From: Akkermansia muciniphila
GTDB lineage: Bacteria; Verrucomicrobiota; Verrucomicrobiia; Verrucomicrobiales; Akkermansiaceae
Assembly: GCF_040616545.1 (NCBI RefSeq)
Contig: NZ_CP156688.1
Coordinates: 2,852,001 to 2,916,000, forward strand
Length of the DNA: 64,000 nt
Direction: 5' to 3'
Shown here: piece by piece, positions 17,156 to 25,470 of the stretch
Layout of the letters: every line of letters begins with the position of its first letter
Position numbering within the stretch: position 1 is the stretch's first letter
The notes under the pieces: model-generated
Seen by the model: the letters and a program-made list of their open reading frames with translations, nothing else
Databases searched by the model: none
Told to the model about the DNA's origin: nothing
Translations under genes and position numbers: made by a program

Positions 17156-17782
17156 TCATTTACCCGCCGATTTTCCGGAAAAAGCCTCGCGCCACGGGTC
17201 ATCCAGCCTGCCCGGGATGTTGTCTAGCTCCCGCAGGATTTTTTCCCGTTCCCGGGAAATGCGCTCCTGCTCCGCGGAGTCAGGCGCGGGTTCCTCTCCG
17301 GGCATGGGCAGCAGGCCGTCCGGAGTCTTGCCGCTGTCCGGGGTAATCGGAGGGGTAATGTCCCTGTTGTCTTCATCCGGTTTGGGGGCCGGATGGTCCG
17401 GGTCCTGGTCATCCTTCTTCCCGGAGCTTTCCGGAGCGGCCAGGTTGCGGTACAGGAACACCAGGTCCCCCGCCTCCACGGCGCCGCTGCGTATGTCCGC
17501 CGGAATGCGCGCCCGGCCCAGCCGTTCCTCCGTCACGACCAGGTTGGCCACCCTCCGGTTTTCCTCCAGGCCCGGAGACTGGGAGATCAGCACGGTGCCC
17601 GGTTCATAAATCTTCCCGGCCAGCGCAATCAGCACATAGTTATGGGTGGGGTACACCTGCTCCACCTTTCCCACGTACACCGGGGGCCGGGGGGCCTTTT
17701 TGACAGGCTGTACCCGCTGGGAGCAGGAGGCGGCCAGCAGCGCGCACGCCGCCAGGACCGGCAGGGAAAGGAAGCGTTTCAT
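17156..17782 (-). CDS. Lipoprotein of unknown function
   Basis: 208 residues. The N-terminus MKRFLSLPVLAACALLAASC is a lipoprotein signal peptide with lipobox LAASC, so the mature protein is lipid-anchored at Cys20. Residues 35-120 form a compact beta-rich domain (YVGKVEQVYPTHNYVLIAL... GDLVFLYRN). From residue 125 on the protein is a low-complexity Pro/Asp/Glu/Lys linker and ends in a charged helix (RISREREKILRELDNIPG). It starts 24 bp after the end of ftsK in the same direction and could be read through from it. No family recognised. Confidence 0.75.
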   Translation of the reverse strand: MKRFLSLPVLAACALLAASCSQRVQPVKKAPRPPVYVGKVEQVYPTHNYVLIALAGKIYEPGTVLISQSPGLEENRRVANLVVTEERLGRARIPADIRSGAVEAGDLVFLYRNLAAPESSGKKDDQDPDHPAPKPDEDNRDITPPITPDSGKTPDGLLPMPGEEPAPDSAEQERISREREKILRELDNIPGRLDDPWREAFSGKSAGK

Positions 17783-17805
17783 GGGAGAGGGCAGCTTTTT
17801 ATCAT

Positions 17806-20328
17806 TTATTCCACCAGCACCTTGCGCGGACGGTTGGTGTTGTCCGCAGGCGCAATGATTCCACGTGATTCCAGCAAATCCATCATGCGGGCCGCACGCC
17901 CGTACCCGATGCTCAAGCGCCGCTGGAGCAGGGACGTGCTCACCTTGCGCTCAATGAGGGCCACTTCCAGGCATTTGGAGTAGCATTCCTCCTCCGCGTC
18001 ATCCAGCGGGCTGTCCGCCCCTCCGTGGGAAGGCTCTTCCAGGGATTTCTGCACCTCTTCATGGAATTTCTGCCTGGCCTGGGAAGCGCAGTGGGCCACC
18101 AGGGCCTCCACCTCGTCATCAGAAATAAAGGCGCCCTGCGCCCGCTCCACCTGGGCGGAACCCGGCGGCAGGTACAGCAGGTCCCCCTTGCCCACCAGTT
18201 TTTCCGCGCCCTGCCTGTCCAGAATCACGCGGCTGTCCGTGCCGCTGGCCACCTGGAAGGCGATGCGCGTGGGTATGTTGGCCTTGATGGTTCCGGTGAC
18301 CACCTGCCTTCTGGGCGTCTGCGTAGCCACAATGAGGTGGATGCCCGCAGCGCGGGCCTTCTGGGTCAGGCGGCCGATGTTGGTTTCAATGTCCGCCCCC
18401 ACCGTCTGCATCAGGTCTGCAAGCTCGTCAATGATGATGACGATGTAGGGGAAGCGTTCAGGGATGACGCCGTCGTCATCCAGGTCCAGTTCATCATCTT
18501 CTTCCGCCGGCCATTCGCCCTGGGATTCAAATTCGCGGGCGACGGCCTCCGCCAGCGCTTCGTCCCCCTCCCCGTTTTCCGGCTCTTCAGGTTCTTCCGC
18601 AGGCGCGTCCGGCGGACGCTTGTTGAAGGCTTCAAAGTTGCGCACGCCGACCTTGGCGAAGCAGTGGTAGCGGTGCTCCATTTCATTCACGCACCAGCGC
18701 AGGGCATTGGGCACCTTTTTGGGGTCCGTCACCACGGGCACGATCAGGTGCGGCAGCTTGGAATAAGGCTGCATTTCCACCACCTTGGGGTCCACCAGAA
18801 TGAGCCTCAGTTCATCCGGACGGAATTTCAGGAGCATGGAGGAGATAATGCTGTTGATGCAGACGGATTTGCCGGACCCGGTGGCCCCGGCCACCAGCAG
18901 GTGAGGCATGGAGGCCAGATCCCCGATCACGGTGCGGCCGTACACGTCTTTCCCCAGAGCCAGCGGTATTTTCTTCTTGGGTGAGCAGAAGCCGGGGTCC
19001 TGGAGCAGTTCCCGCAGGGGCACGGCCACCTTCTTCCGGTTCACAATTTCAATGCCCACCGTGTCCTTGCCCGGTATGGGCGCCACGATGTTCACGCTTT
19101 CCGCCTTCGTCGCCAGCGCAATGTCCTTGGCATACTGGTCAAAGGTGTTCACGCGCACGCCGCGCGCGGGATAAACTTCATAGCGGGTGATGGTCGGACC
19201 GCGGGTGATGTCCCCCGGCGTCACATCCACGCGGAATGTCGTCAGCGTATCAATGATCTTCTGCTGGATTTCCAGCATTTCATCCTTGTCCTCCTCCGTG
19301 GGGCCGTCCGGTTTTTCTTCATAATGCAGCAGTTCAAAGGGGGGAAGCTCGTAATTGCGGAATTCCTCCGTGGGCGGCGTGGAGAGTTTGGAGAAAGGCT
19401 GCTCCTTGGGCGCGGGCTTGATTTCCGCGGGTTCCGCCACGGTAATCCTGGGCTTGGGCGTCAGGGGAAGGCGGCCCTGCGTGCGCGTGGCCCGGGCGGG
19501 CGCGGCGGCAGGCTTCACGGGGGGAGCCGCGGTGACTTCACTATATAAGCCTTCCAGATCATCCCCGGTGCGCTGAAGGCGGGGGGAGGAGGAAGCCCTG
19601 CTCTTCCGGTCCGGCCTGGGGGCGGAAAGGGCGGCGGCGTCCATGCTGGCCCTTACGCGGGCCGCCTCCCTGGCAAGCTGGTCGGAACGCCGCTTCATCT
19701 TTTTCTCTTTCCGGTTCATGCGCCAGGCGCGCCATTCACGCAGCACGGCGCGGAACAGCGGCCGGGGGTGCATGCCCGCGGCGTAAATCAGGGCCGCCAG
19801 ATAACCCAGGCCGGAAAGCACCAGCACGGCAGAAGCTCCCGCCAGGGGAATCAACAGGAGCGTCCCCAGCAAATGGCCTGCCAGGCCGCCGGAACCCTGC
19901 ACCTGGTGACGCGCCACCCACTCCGCTCCCGGCACATGCCCGGCCGTCAGGAACAGGCACCCGCACAGCAGCAGGAACAGGCCTCCGTACACCACGCCGC
20001 GGGGCAATCTGCCGCGATGCGCCAGACGGTAAAAGCCCCACCATTCCAGCAGAATGACAAGCATCCAGGCCATGCCGCCCAGCACCCAGTAAAGAATTCC
20101 CGCGGCATACAGCCCTGCCAGCCCCAGCACATTGGACGTTCCGGGAACCACGTGCCCGGACTTGTTTAAATAACTCCAGCCTATTTCCCGCACGTCAAAC
20201 GTCAGCATGGCCGCCAGCAGCGCCGCGCCGCCCAGCAGGGACACGCCACCCCACACCATTCCTATCCAAACCGGGGGGCGCTCCTCTTCATGCTCAAATG
20301 CATGATGCTCCTGCACATCCAATGCCAT
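17806..20328 (-). CDS. ftsK: DNA translocase FtsK/SpoIIIE
   Basis: Pumps chromosomal DNA through the division septum and activates dimer resolution. 840 residues: four to five membrane helices in the first 190 residues, a basic/Pro-Ala linker (190-320), then the motor. Walker A GATGSGKSVCINS lies near residue 480 and Walker B YIVIIIDELADLM near residue 631; the ATQTPRRQVVTGTIKANIP segment is typical. The C-terminal winged-helix gamma domain (about 775-840, RRLSIGYGRAARMMDLLE) reads KOPS-like polar sequences. Odd point: an acidic insertion (about residues 568-624, many Glu/Asp/Pro) sits between the AFNKR segment and Walker B. The start ATG is followed by MALDVQEHHAFEHEEERPP. Upstream lies the long AT-rich gap before the polysaccharide locus. 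Confidence 0.96.
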   Translation of the reverse strand: MALDVQEHHAFEHEEERPPVWIGMVWGGVSLLGGAALLAAMLTFDVREIGWSYLNKSGHVVPGTSNVLGLAGLYAAGILYWVLGGMAWMLVILLEWWGFYRLAHRGRLPRGVVYGGLFLLLCGCLFLTAGHVPGAEWVARHQVQGSGGLAGHLLGTLLLIPLAGASAVLVLSGLGYLAALIYAAGMHPRPLFRAVLREWRAWRMNRKEKKMKRRSDQLAREAARVRASMDAAALSAPRPDRKSRASSSPRLQRTGDDLEGLYSEVTAAPPVKPAAAPARATRTQGRLPLTPKPRITVAEPAEIKPAPKEQPFSKLSTPPTEEFRNYELPPFELLHYEEKPDGPTEEDKDEMLEIQQKIIDTLTTFRVDVTPGDITRGPTITRYEVYPARGVRVNTFDQYAKDIALATKAESVNIVAPIPGKDTVGIEIVNRKKVAVPLRELLQDPGFCSPKKKIPLALGKDVYGRTVIGDLASMPHLLVAGATGSGKSVCINSIISSMLLKFRPDELRLILVDPKVVEMQPYSKLPHLIVPVVTDPKKVPNALRWCVNEMEHRYHCFAKVGVRNFEAFNKRPPDAPAEEPEEPENGEGDEALAEAVAREFESQGEWPAEEDDELDLDDDGVIPERFPYIVIIIDELADLMQTVGADIETNIGRLTQKARAAGIHLIVATQTPRRQVVTGTIKANIPTRIAFQVASGTDSRVILDRQGAEKLVGKGDLLYLPPGSAQVERAQGAFISDDEVEALVAHCASQARQKFHEEVQKSLEEPSHGGADSPLDDAEEECYSKCLEVALIERKVSTSLLQRRLSIGYGRAARMMDLLESRGIIAPADNTNRPRKVLVE

Positions 20329-20660
20329 ACCTGCCTTCTATCTTAACAACTCCGCGCGCGCAACTCAAGGCTAAACAAGAGGCGGGAGGCCTTGAGGGGG
20401 AGAATTCACTTGAATGCGGCAAAAAACAGAGCGCCGGGAGAGAAAAAATCAGAGAAACGCCCTCCCCCGTTCCCCCTGCTGACGCCTCCGTGCATACTCC
20501 TTCCATTACCTGTACAAACGCCGCCATTCCCCTGCAAACCAATACAAGCACAACAATAGCCAATTCCGTTATCTTATCTTACTGAATAAGTTAATTCAAC
20601 GTTCTTTCTATTATAAAAAGACATCTTATTCAATTCTTCGCCGTCCGGTTTAAAATATCC

Positions 20661-20676
20661 AGCGGATTGCAAATCC
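20661..20676 (+). repeat. Left half of a 16-bp perfect inverted repeat
   Basis: AGCGGATTGCAAATCC; its exact reverse complement is at 20832-20847. Each half has its own internal dyad GGATT-N3-AATCC, a shape suited to a recombinase or a dimeric regulator. The match stops at once on both outer sides, as expected of a defined site. Confidence 0.9.
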
Positions 20677-20683
20677 TATCAAA

Positions 20684-20712
20684 ATAATAGGGTAGAATGA
20701 ATTTTATTATAA
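20684..20712 (-). promoter_or_regulatory. Leftward promoter-like sequence inside the bracketed segment
   Basis: On the minus strand, TTATAA (20707-20712) is followed after 17 bp by TATTAT (20684-20689), 4/6 and 5/6 matches to consensus. It now points to ftsK, with a predicted start in the left repeat half. Inversion of the segment would point it at the polysaccharide genes. AT-rich DNA produces such matches easily. Confidence 0.35.
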
Positions 20713-20823
20713 ATCCTTTTATTTCATCATGTTATATTTTAAAAACATTGATTTGCATTAAATTTTTTTACTTTTTTAAGACACAGAGAAGTTAAATAAG
20801 TAATTTTTCTTTAATGATTACTA

Positions 20824-20852
20824 TTGACATCGGATTTGCAATCCGCTAATTC
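20824..20852 (+). promoter_or_regulatory. Rightward promoter-like sequence spanning the right repeat half
   Basis: Perfect -35 hexamer TTGACA (20824-20829) lies just inside the right repeat half, which forms the spacer. At 17 bp the -10 position reads TAATTC (20847-20852), a poor match. The start would lie only about 10 nt before the first ATG of the locus. Weak promoter or chance. Confidence 0.35.
20832..20847 (-). repeat. Right half of a 16-bp perfect inverted repeat
   Basis: GGATTTGCAATCCGCT on the plus strand, the exact reverse complement of 20661-20676. It ends 18 bp before the first possible ATG (20866) of the initiating sugar transferase gene. Confidence 0.9.
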
Positions 20853-20865
20853 TGCCGCGGCCTTT

Positions 20866-21528
20866 ATGTACATGCGTATCTGCAAACCGTTTCTTGGAAG
20901 CCTCATTGCCGGAACTGCTCTCATTATTCTTCTTCCGCTGCTGCTGATCGTTTCGGGACTTCTTGTACTTTCTACAGGGAAATCCCCGTTTTTTCTGCAA
21001 ACGCGCGTAGGGTACAGGGGAAGGCTGTTCAAGATCATCAAATTCAAAACGATGACCGATGAAAGGGATGAACACGGCAACCTTCTGCCTGATGAACAGA
21101 GGGTGTTCCGGCTGGGTAGTTTTCTCCGCAGCTCCTCCCTGGACGAACTTCCCCAGTTAATCAACATCCTGAAAGGCGACATGGCTTTTGTAGGACCGCG
21201 GCCCTGGATTCCCTCCCAGATGGCCGCTTTCCCGCCCAGCTACTGCCAAAGGCGCTGCTCCGTCCGTCCCGGCATCACCGGCATGGCGCAGATCCACGGC
21301 CGCAATGGCATCCCCTTCTGCCGCCGCCTCTGCTATGACCTGATTTACGTTCACAACATCAACCTGAAGCTGGACCTTTCCCTCATTTTCCAGACAGCCC
21401 GCACAGTCCTGATCCGTGAAGGAATCCAGCAGTGCAATGAGGCATTCCAGAACAAACTGGGACAAACCCTGGTCCATAACGATCTTTCCCTGCCCTCCTC
21501 CACTCCCTCTCCCAACCGCTCTTTCTGA
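20866..21528 (+). CDS. Initiating sugar-1-phosphate transferase (monotopic phosphoglycosyl transferase)
   Basis: Starts the repeat unit by moving a sugar phosphate from a UDP-sugar to undecaprenyl phosphate at the inner membrane. About 220 residues: one hydrophobic re-entrant segment (GTALIILLPLLLIVSGLLVL), then the bacterial sugar transferase core KSPFFLQTRVG, IIKFKTM, the catalytic Asp-Glu pair in SLDELPQLINIL, GPRPW and RPGITGMAQIHGRNG. It is the short PglC-like form without the extra membrane domain of WbaP. Start ATG 20866 or 20872; upstream the frame continues through the inverted repeat to a TTG at 20824, which is more likely a -35 box than a start. No Shine-Dalgarno is visible. First gene of the polysaccharide locus. 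Confidence 0.92.
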   Translation: MYMRICKPFLGSLIAGTALIILLPLLLIVSGLLVLSTGKSPFFLQTRVGYRGRLFKIIKFKTMTDERDEHGNLLPDEQRVFRLGSFLRSSSLDELPQLINILKGDMAFVGPRPWIPSQMAAFPPSYCQRRCSVRPGITGMAQIHGRNGIPFCRRLCYDLIYVHNINLKLDLSLIFQTARTVLIREGIQQCNEAFQNKLGQTLVHNDLSLPSSTPSPNRSF

Positions 21529-21556
21529 CTCCCTTCATCCAACCTCTCTCCAACCA

Positions 21557-22339
21557 ATGAATATACACCACCTCATCAGCAAAGCCGCCGTCTGCTCCGC
21601 AGTCCTGGCCGCTTCCTCTCTCCTCCCTTCCTGCGTCAGCCCCAAGGAAGTCCTCTATATCCAAGATGTCTCCGGACAGACGAATGAACAGATCAAGGGG
21701 AATTACCAGACCCGCATCCAGAAGGATGACCAGCTTTCCATCACCGTGAGCAGCAAGCAGCCTGAACTGGCCGCTCCCTTCGCCGTCTCGGAGATAGGCT
21801 CCGGCAGCCAGGGCACCACCTCCCGGAAGGGCTACCTGGTGGATTCAAACGGCTACATCGTTCTTCCGGTCATCGGCAAGATCAAGGCGGCCGGCAAGAC
21901 CTGCTCCCAGCTGGGGGATGACATTGCCGCCACCCTGAGGAACAGGGATTACATCAGCGATGCCTCCGTCAACGTTCAAATCACCAATTTCAAATTCTCC
22001 GTCCTGGGCGAGGTGGCCTCCCCCGGAACCTACACCGTGGACGGCCAGCGCCTGACGATTCTGGAAGCCATCAGCCGCGCCGGAGACCTGAACATTGACG
22101 GCAACCGGGACATTACCCTGATCCGGGAGACCAACGGCCGACGCCAGATCGCCACCGTGGACCTCCGCAGCAAGGACCTCTTCCAGTCCCCCTATTACTA
22201 CATTCAGCAGAATGACACCCTTTACGTCACGCCTGCCGAACGCAAGATCAACACCCGCAGCGATACTGTCCAGTACGTCGGCTGGGCCGCTTCCGGCCTG
22301 GGCCTGATCCTCGGCATCGTCGCCCTGTGCGCCCTGTAG
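21557..22339 (+). CDS. Polysaccharide export outer-membrane lipoprotein (Wza-like)
   Basis: Forms the outer-membrane channel for the finished polymer. 260 residues from the ATG at 21557, chosen because it opens a lipoprotein signal (HHLISKAAVCSAVLAASSLLPSC, lipid at Cys26); the frame itself is open further upstream. The poly-export domain follows (YQTRIQKDDQLSITVSSKQPEL...GYLVDSNGYIVLPVIGKIKAAG), then an SLBB/soluble-ligand domain (FSVLGEVASPGTYTVDGQRLTILEAISRAGDL). A C-terminal hydrophobic helix (YVGWAASGLGLILGIVALCAL) replaces the amphipathic pore helix of E. coli Wza, as in Bacteroidota homologues. Partner: the Wzc-like kinase encoded 72 bp downstream. Confidence 0.93.
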   Translation: MNIHHLISKAAVCSAVLAASSLLPSCVSPKEVLYIQDVSGQTNEQIKGNYQTRIQKDDQLSITVSSKQPELAAPFAVSEIGSGSQGTTSRKGYLVDSNGYIVLPVIGKIKAAGKTCSQLGDDIAATLRNRDYISDASVNVQITNFKFSVLGEVASPGTYTVDGQRLTILEAISRAGDLNIDGNRDITLIRETNGRRQIATVDLRSKDLFQSPYYYIQQNDTLYVTPAERKINTRSDTVQYVGWAASGLGLILGIVALCAL

Positions 22340-22411
22340 CCGCACCCTGCCCATCCCTCCGGCTTTCCGCGAAACGGAAAGCCGACACCTTTTTTGACCG
22401 CTCCTTCTTTT

Positions 22412-24778
22412 ATGCCAGATACTTCTGCTCCCCCCGCCGCACCGCCCGCCGAGGAACCGGAGTCCTCCCTTTCCCTGGATGTCATCACCGGCATTCTTCT
22501 CAGACGCTGGTACTGGATTCTGCTCTTTGCCCTGGCCGGGGGCGGCGCGGCCTACTACATGACCGGGAAGCAGAATTACATCTTTGAAAAAACAGCCAGC
22601 GTCCTCATGAGGGAGTCCAGCAAGGAGTCCTCCTCAGACCGCATCAAGGTGGACCTGGGCATGGATTCCGGAGCCGCCAACCTGGCTAATGAAAGCTTCA
22701 TCCTCCGCTCCAGCACGGTGATGCGGAGCACGGTGGAAGACCTGGCGCTGAATGTCTCCTACTGGAAGCAGCAGGACCTGCGCCAGATAGACCTGTACAG
22801 GGACAGCCCCATCACCGTCACGTTTGACGGCATCGCGGAGAACCGCTTCTGCAGCGTGGACGTCACCTTGCAGGAGGGCAACTCCTTGGTGCTGACGTAC
22901 CATGACATCAACGGCAACCCCGTCCAGGAGAAAGGCACCTTCCACACCCCCATCCATCTTCCCTTCGCCACGGTTACGGTTTACCCCACGTCCAACATGA
23001 CGGAGGCCGTCCCCGGCACCACCATCACCGTGCGCCGTACCCCCGTGAACGCCGCCGCGGACCAGCTTCTTGCCAATTTTACGGTCATGCGCCCGGACGC
23101 CAAGGAGTCCAGCATCCTGCAAATGACGCTGACTTCCACCAATCCGGCCAAAGCCGCCGATACGCTGAACAAGCTGATTGCGGTTTACAATGACCATTCC
23201 ACGGCGGAACGCCGCACCACCGCGGTAAAAACAAAGGATTTCATCCGGGAACAGCGCGCGCAGGTAGGCGCGGACCTAAAGCAGGTGGACCAGAAAATGG
23301 ATGATATTAAAATCAAGAATGACATCATCGCAGACACGGAGGCGTCCATTTCCGCAGACTTCAATGCGGCACAGACCCTGGATAATTCCATCTTTGAGCT
23401 CCAGACGCAGATGAAACTGGCGGACGGCCTGAAGGAAAGCCTGAATGCCCTGGACCAGAAGGCGGGCCTCATCTCCCTGGATACCGGCATTGCGGATTCC
23501 GGCGTTTCCCGCCAGATTGAAGCCTATAACACCGCGTATCTGGAATACCAGAAAGTAGCCGGCAGCGCAGGTGGGCAGAACCCCATTGTGGTTACCCTGA
23601 CCAAGAAGATGGACGCCACCCGCAGCGCGGCGGCCCGTTCCCTGGACAATCTCCGCAATAACCAGAAACTCCAGCTTGAGGAGCTCACCAAGAAGCGTGA
23701 AAACATCGGCAAAAGGCTCACGGCCACTTCCGGAAAAGCCCGGGAGCTGACGCCCCTGGACCGTGAACACCGGGTGAAGGAGGAACTTTACCTCACGCTG
23801 TTGAGCAAGGAACTGGAAAACGACCTGACGCTGGCCCTGACGGAATCCTCCGCACGCGTGCTGGAGGCAGCCCACGGCCCGGACTCCCCCATCGCCCCCA
23901 ACACCAGAAAATCCGTACTGACCGCGGCCGCGGGAGGCGCCATTGCCTGCATCCTCGGATTCCTCGGCCTGGCCCTGCTCAACAACAAGGTGAAGAACAG
24001 GAAGGACCTGAACGCCGTCACCCACCTTCCCGTGGTAGCGGAACTCCCGGCCATGACCAAGAAGGAGCAGAGGAACGTGACCCGCATGTTCACGGATGAG
24101 CATTCCGTCATTTCAGAGTATTTCCAGATCCTGTGCCACAATGCGGACTCCATGCTTCCGGTCACCCGGAACCAGGGGCACGTCATCCTCCTTACCTCCA
24201 CCATGCAGGGGGAAGGGAAAACCTTCATCTCCGCGAACCTGGCCCTGGCCTTTGCGAACATCGGCAAACGCGTGCTGGTCGTTGACGGAGACCTGCGCAA
24301 GGCGTCCCTGTCCAAACAACTGGACGGCAAGGGACGCAAGGGGCTGAGCACCATCCTTCTCCGCAAAGTGGAAGACCCGTTTTCCGTCATCCGCACCCTG
24401 CCGGAACACGCCGGAGTGGACATCCTGTACGCAGGACCGCAGGTACCCAATCCCGTCACCCTGCTCTCCCTGCCGGAGCTGGAGGAGCTCATCCGGCTCT
24501 TCAGGGAACGCTATGACGCCGTCATCATTGACTCCCCCCCGTACGGCATCCTTGCAGACACGGCCATCCTCGCCAGCCATGCGAATATCTCCCTGTACGT
24601 CATCCGCAGCAACAGGATAGACAAGCGGCATATCTCCACCGTCCAGCAGCTTGCGGACTCCGGCCAGCTTCCCAATCTGGGCTTCATCATCAACGCCGTG
24701 GATTTCAAGGCCAGCAGCTACAGTTATTACGGCTACGGCTATCACTACGGCAATACCTCCAAGAACGCTCATTCCTGA
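22412..24778 (+). CDS. Wzc-like polysaccharide co-polymerase / BY-kinase
   Basis: Controls chain length and export by tyrosine autophosphorylation. 788 residues from ATG 22412. Residues 25-60 hold the first membrane helix (RRWYWILLFALAGGGAAYYM) that opens the Wzz domain; a long periplasmic coiled-coil region runs from about 270 to 470 (LKQVDQKMDDIKIKNDII and others); a second helix lies near 510 (AAAGGAIACILGFLGLALL). The cytoplasmic kinase has Walker A MQGEGKTFIS near residue 600, Walker A' VLVVDGDLRKA and Walker B DAVIIDSPP. The C-terminus is a tyrosine cluster (SSYSYYGYGYHYGNTS), the usual autophosphorylation tail. Its phosphatase is encoded directly downstream. Confidence 0.95.
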   Translation: MPDTSAPPAAPPAEEPESSLSLDVITGILLRRWYWILLFALAGGGAAYYMTGKQNYIFEKTASVLMRESSKESSSDRIKVDLGMDSGAANLANESFILRSSTVMRSTVEDLALNVSYWKQQDLRQIDLYRDSPITVTFDGIAENRFCSVDVTLQEGNSLVLTYHDINGNPVQEKGTFHTPIHLPFATVTVYPTSNMTEAVPGTTITVRRTPVNAAADQLLANFTVMRPDAKESSILQMTLTSTNPAKAADTLNKLIAVYNDHSTAERRTTAVKTKDFIREQRAQVGADLKQVDQKMDDIKIKNDIIADTEASISADFNAAQTLDNSIFELQTQMKLADGLKESLNALDQKAGLISLDTGIADSGVSRQIEAYNTAYLEYQKVAGSAGGQNPIVVTLTKKMDATRSAAARSLDNLRNNQKLQLEELTKKRENIGKRLTATSGKARELTPLDREHRVKEELYLTLLSKELENDLTLALTESSARVLEAAHGPDSPIAPNTRKSVLTAAAGGAIACILGFLGLALLNNKVKNRKDLNAVTHLPVVAELPAMTKKEQRNVTRMFTDEHSVISEYFQILCHNADSMLPVTRNQGHVILLTSTMQGEGKTFISANLALAFANIGKRVLVVDGDLRKASLSKQLDGKGRKGLSTILLRKVEDPFSVIRTLPEHAGVDILYAGPQVPNPVTLLSLPELEELIRLFRERYDAVIIDSPPYGILADTAILASHANISLYVIRSNRIDKRHISTVQQLADSGQLPNLGFIINAVDFKASSYSYYGYGYHYGNTSKNAHS

Positions 24779-24788
24779 TCTCCCAGCC

Positions 24789-25451
24789 TTGTTCTCCTCC
24801 CTCTTCCAACCCAGGCTCAAGACCGCCGCGCTCTGTCCTGACGGAATGGACATGCACTGCCACCTGCTGTGGGGCGTGGACGACGGGGCGCATACCCTCC
24901 AGGACAGCAGTGACATCATTTCCCTGCTGAAAGCCAGGGGGTTCCGGGGCGCGTACTGCACCCCCCACATCATCAGCCGCTACCCCTCCAACACCCCGGC
25001 CAGCCTGAAAGCCCGCTTCCGGGAGCTTCTGGACTCCCTGCCGGACCGGGATTTCGATCTCCGGCTTTCGGCGGAGTACATGCTTGACGAGAACTTCGAG
25101 CGGATGATCACGGAGGAGGAGCCGCTCAGCCATGACGGCACGCACCTGCTCGTGGAGCTTCCGCAGTTCCGCCTGCCGAATGCGTGGATGGACATGCTCC
25201 AACTGGTCCGGGACAGGGGATTCACTCCCGTGCTGGCCCATCCGGAGCGGTACGGGAAGATCATGCCTCCGGAGGAACTGGCCGCCCTGGCCTCACGGGG
25301 CATCCGCTTCCAGGGGAATATAGGTTCCCTGTTCGGCCTTTACGGAAAAACCTGCCAGGCGGTCGCCCGGCAGTTCCGGAAGGAAAACCTGTACCTGTGG
25401 TGGGGGACGGACGCCCACCATGCCGGCATGCTGAAAAAACTCCGCCCGTAA
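24789..25451 (+). CDS. Protein-tyrosine phosphatase, CpsB/YwqE PHP type
   Basis: Manganese-dependent phosphatase of the PHP superfamily that dephosphorylates the Wzc-like kinase. 220 residues from a TTG at 24789, 10 bp after the kinase stop; this start gives a short N-terminal extension before MDMHCHLLWGVDDGA, as in Bacteroidota homologues. An ATG at 24846 is the alternative. Metal-binding motifs: HCH near the start, RGAYCTPH in the middle, then VLAHPERY and WGTDAHH. The order export protein, kinase, phosphatase is the usual regulatory core of Wzy-dependent polysaccharide loci. Confidence 0.92.
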   Translation: MFSSLFQPRLKTAALCPDGMDMHCHLLWGVDDGAHTLQDSSDIISLLKARGFRGAYCTPHIISRYPSNTPASLKARFRELLDSLPDRDFDLRLSAEYMLDENFERMITEEEPLSHDGTHLLVELPQFRLPNAWMDMLQLVRDRGFTPVLAHPERYGKIMPPEELAALASRGIRFQGNIGSLFGLYGKTCQAVARQFRKENLYLWWGTDAHHAGMLKKLRP

Positions 25452-25470
25452 TCCCGCCAGGCTCCGCCAC

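Larger units (their letters stand above)
20329..20865. other. AT-rich control region between ftsK and the exopolysaccharide locus
   Basis: 537 bp without a gene, strikingly AT-rich from about 20560 on compared with both neighbours. It must contain the leftward ftsK promoter and the rightward locus promoter. Inside it lies the 16-bp inverted repeat pair at 20661-20676 and 20832-20847, bracketing 155 bp. Promoter-like sequences near both inner ends are listed separately. Confidence 0.7.

Noticed and set aside
20661-20847. The 16-bp inverted repeat as an intrinsic terminator or transposon ends
   Set aside because: The halves are 155 bp apart without a T run suited to termination, and no transposase or target duplication lies between or beside them.
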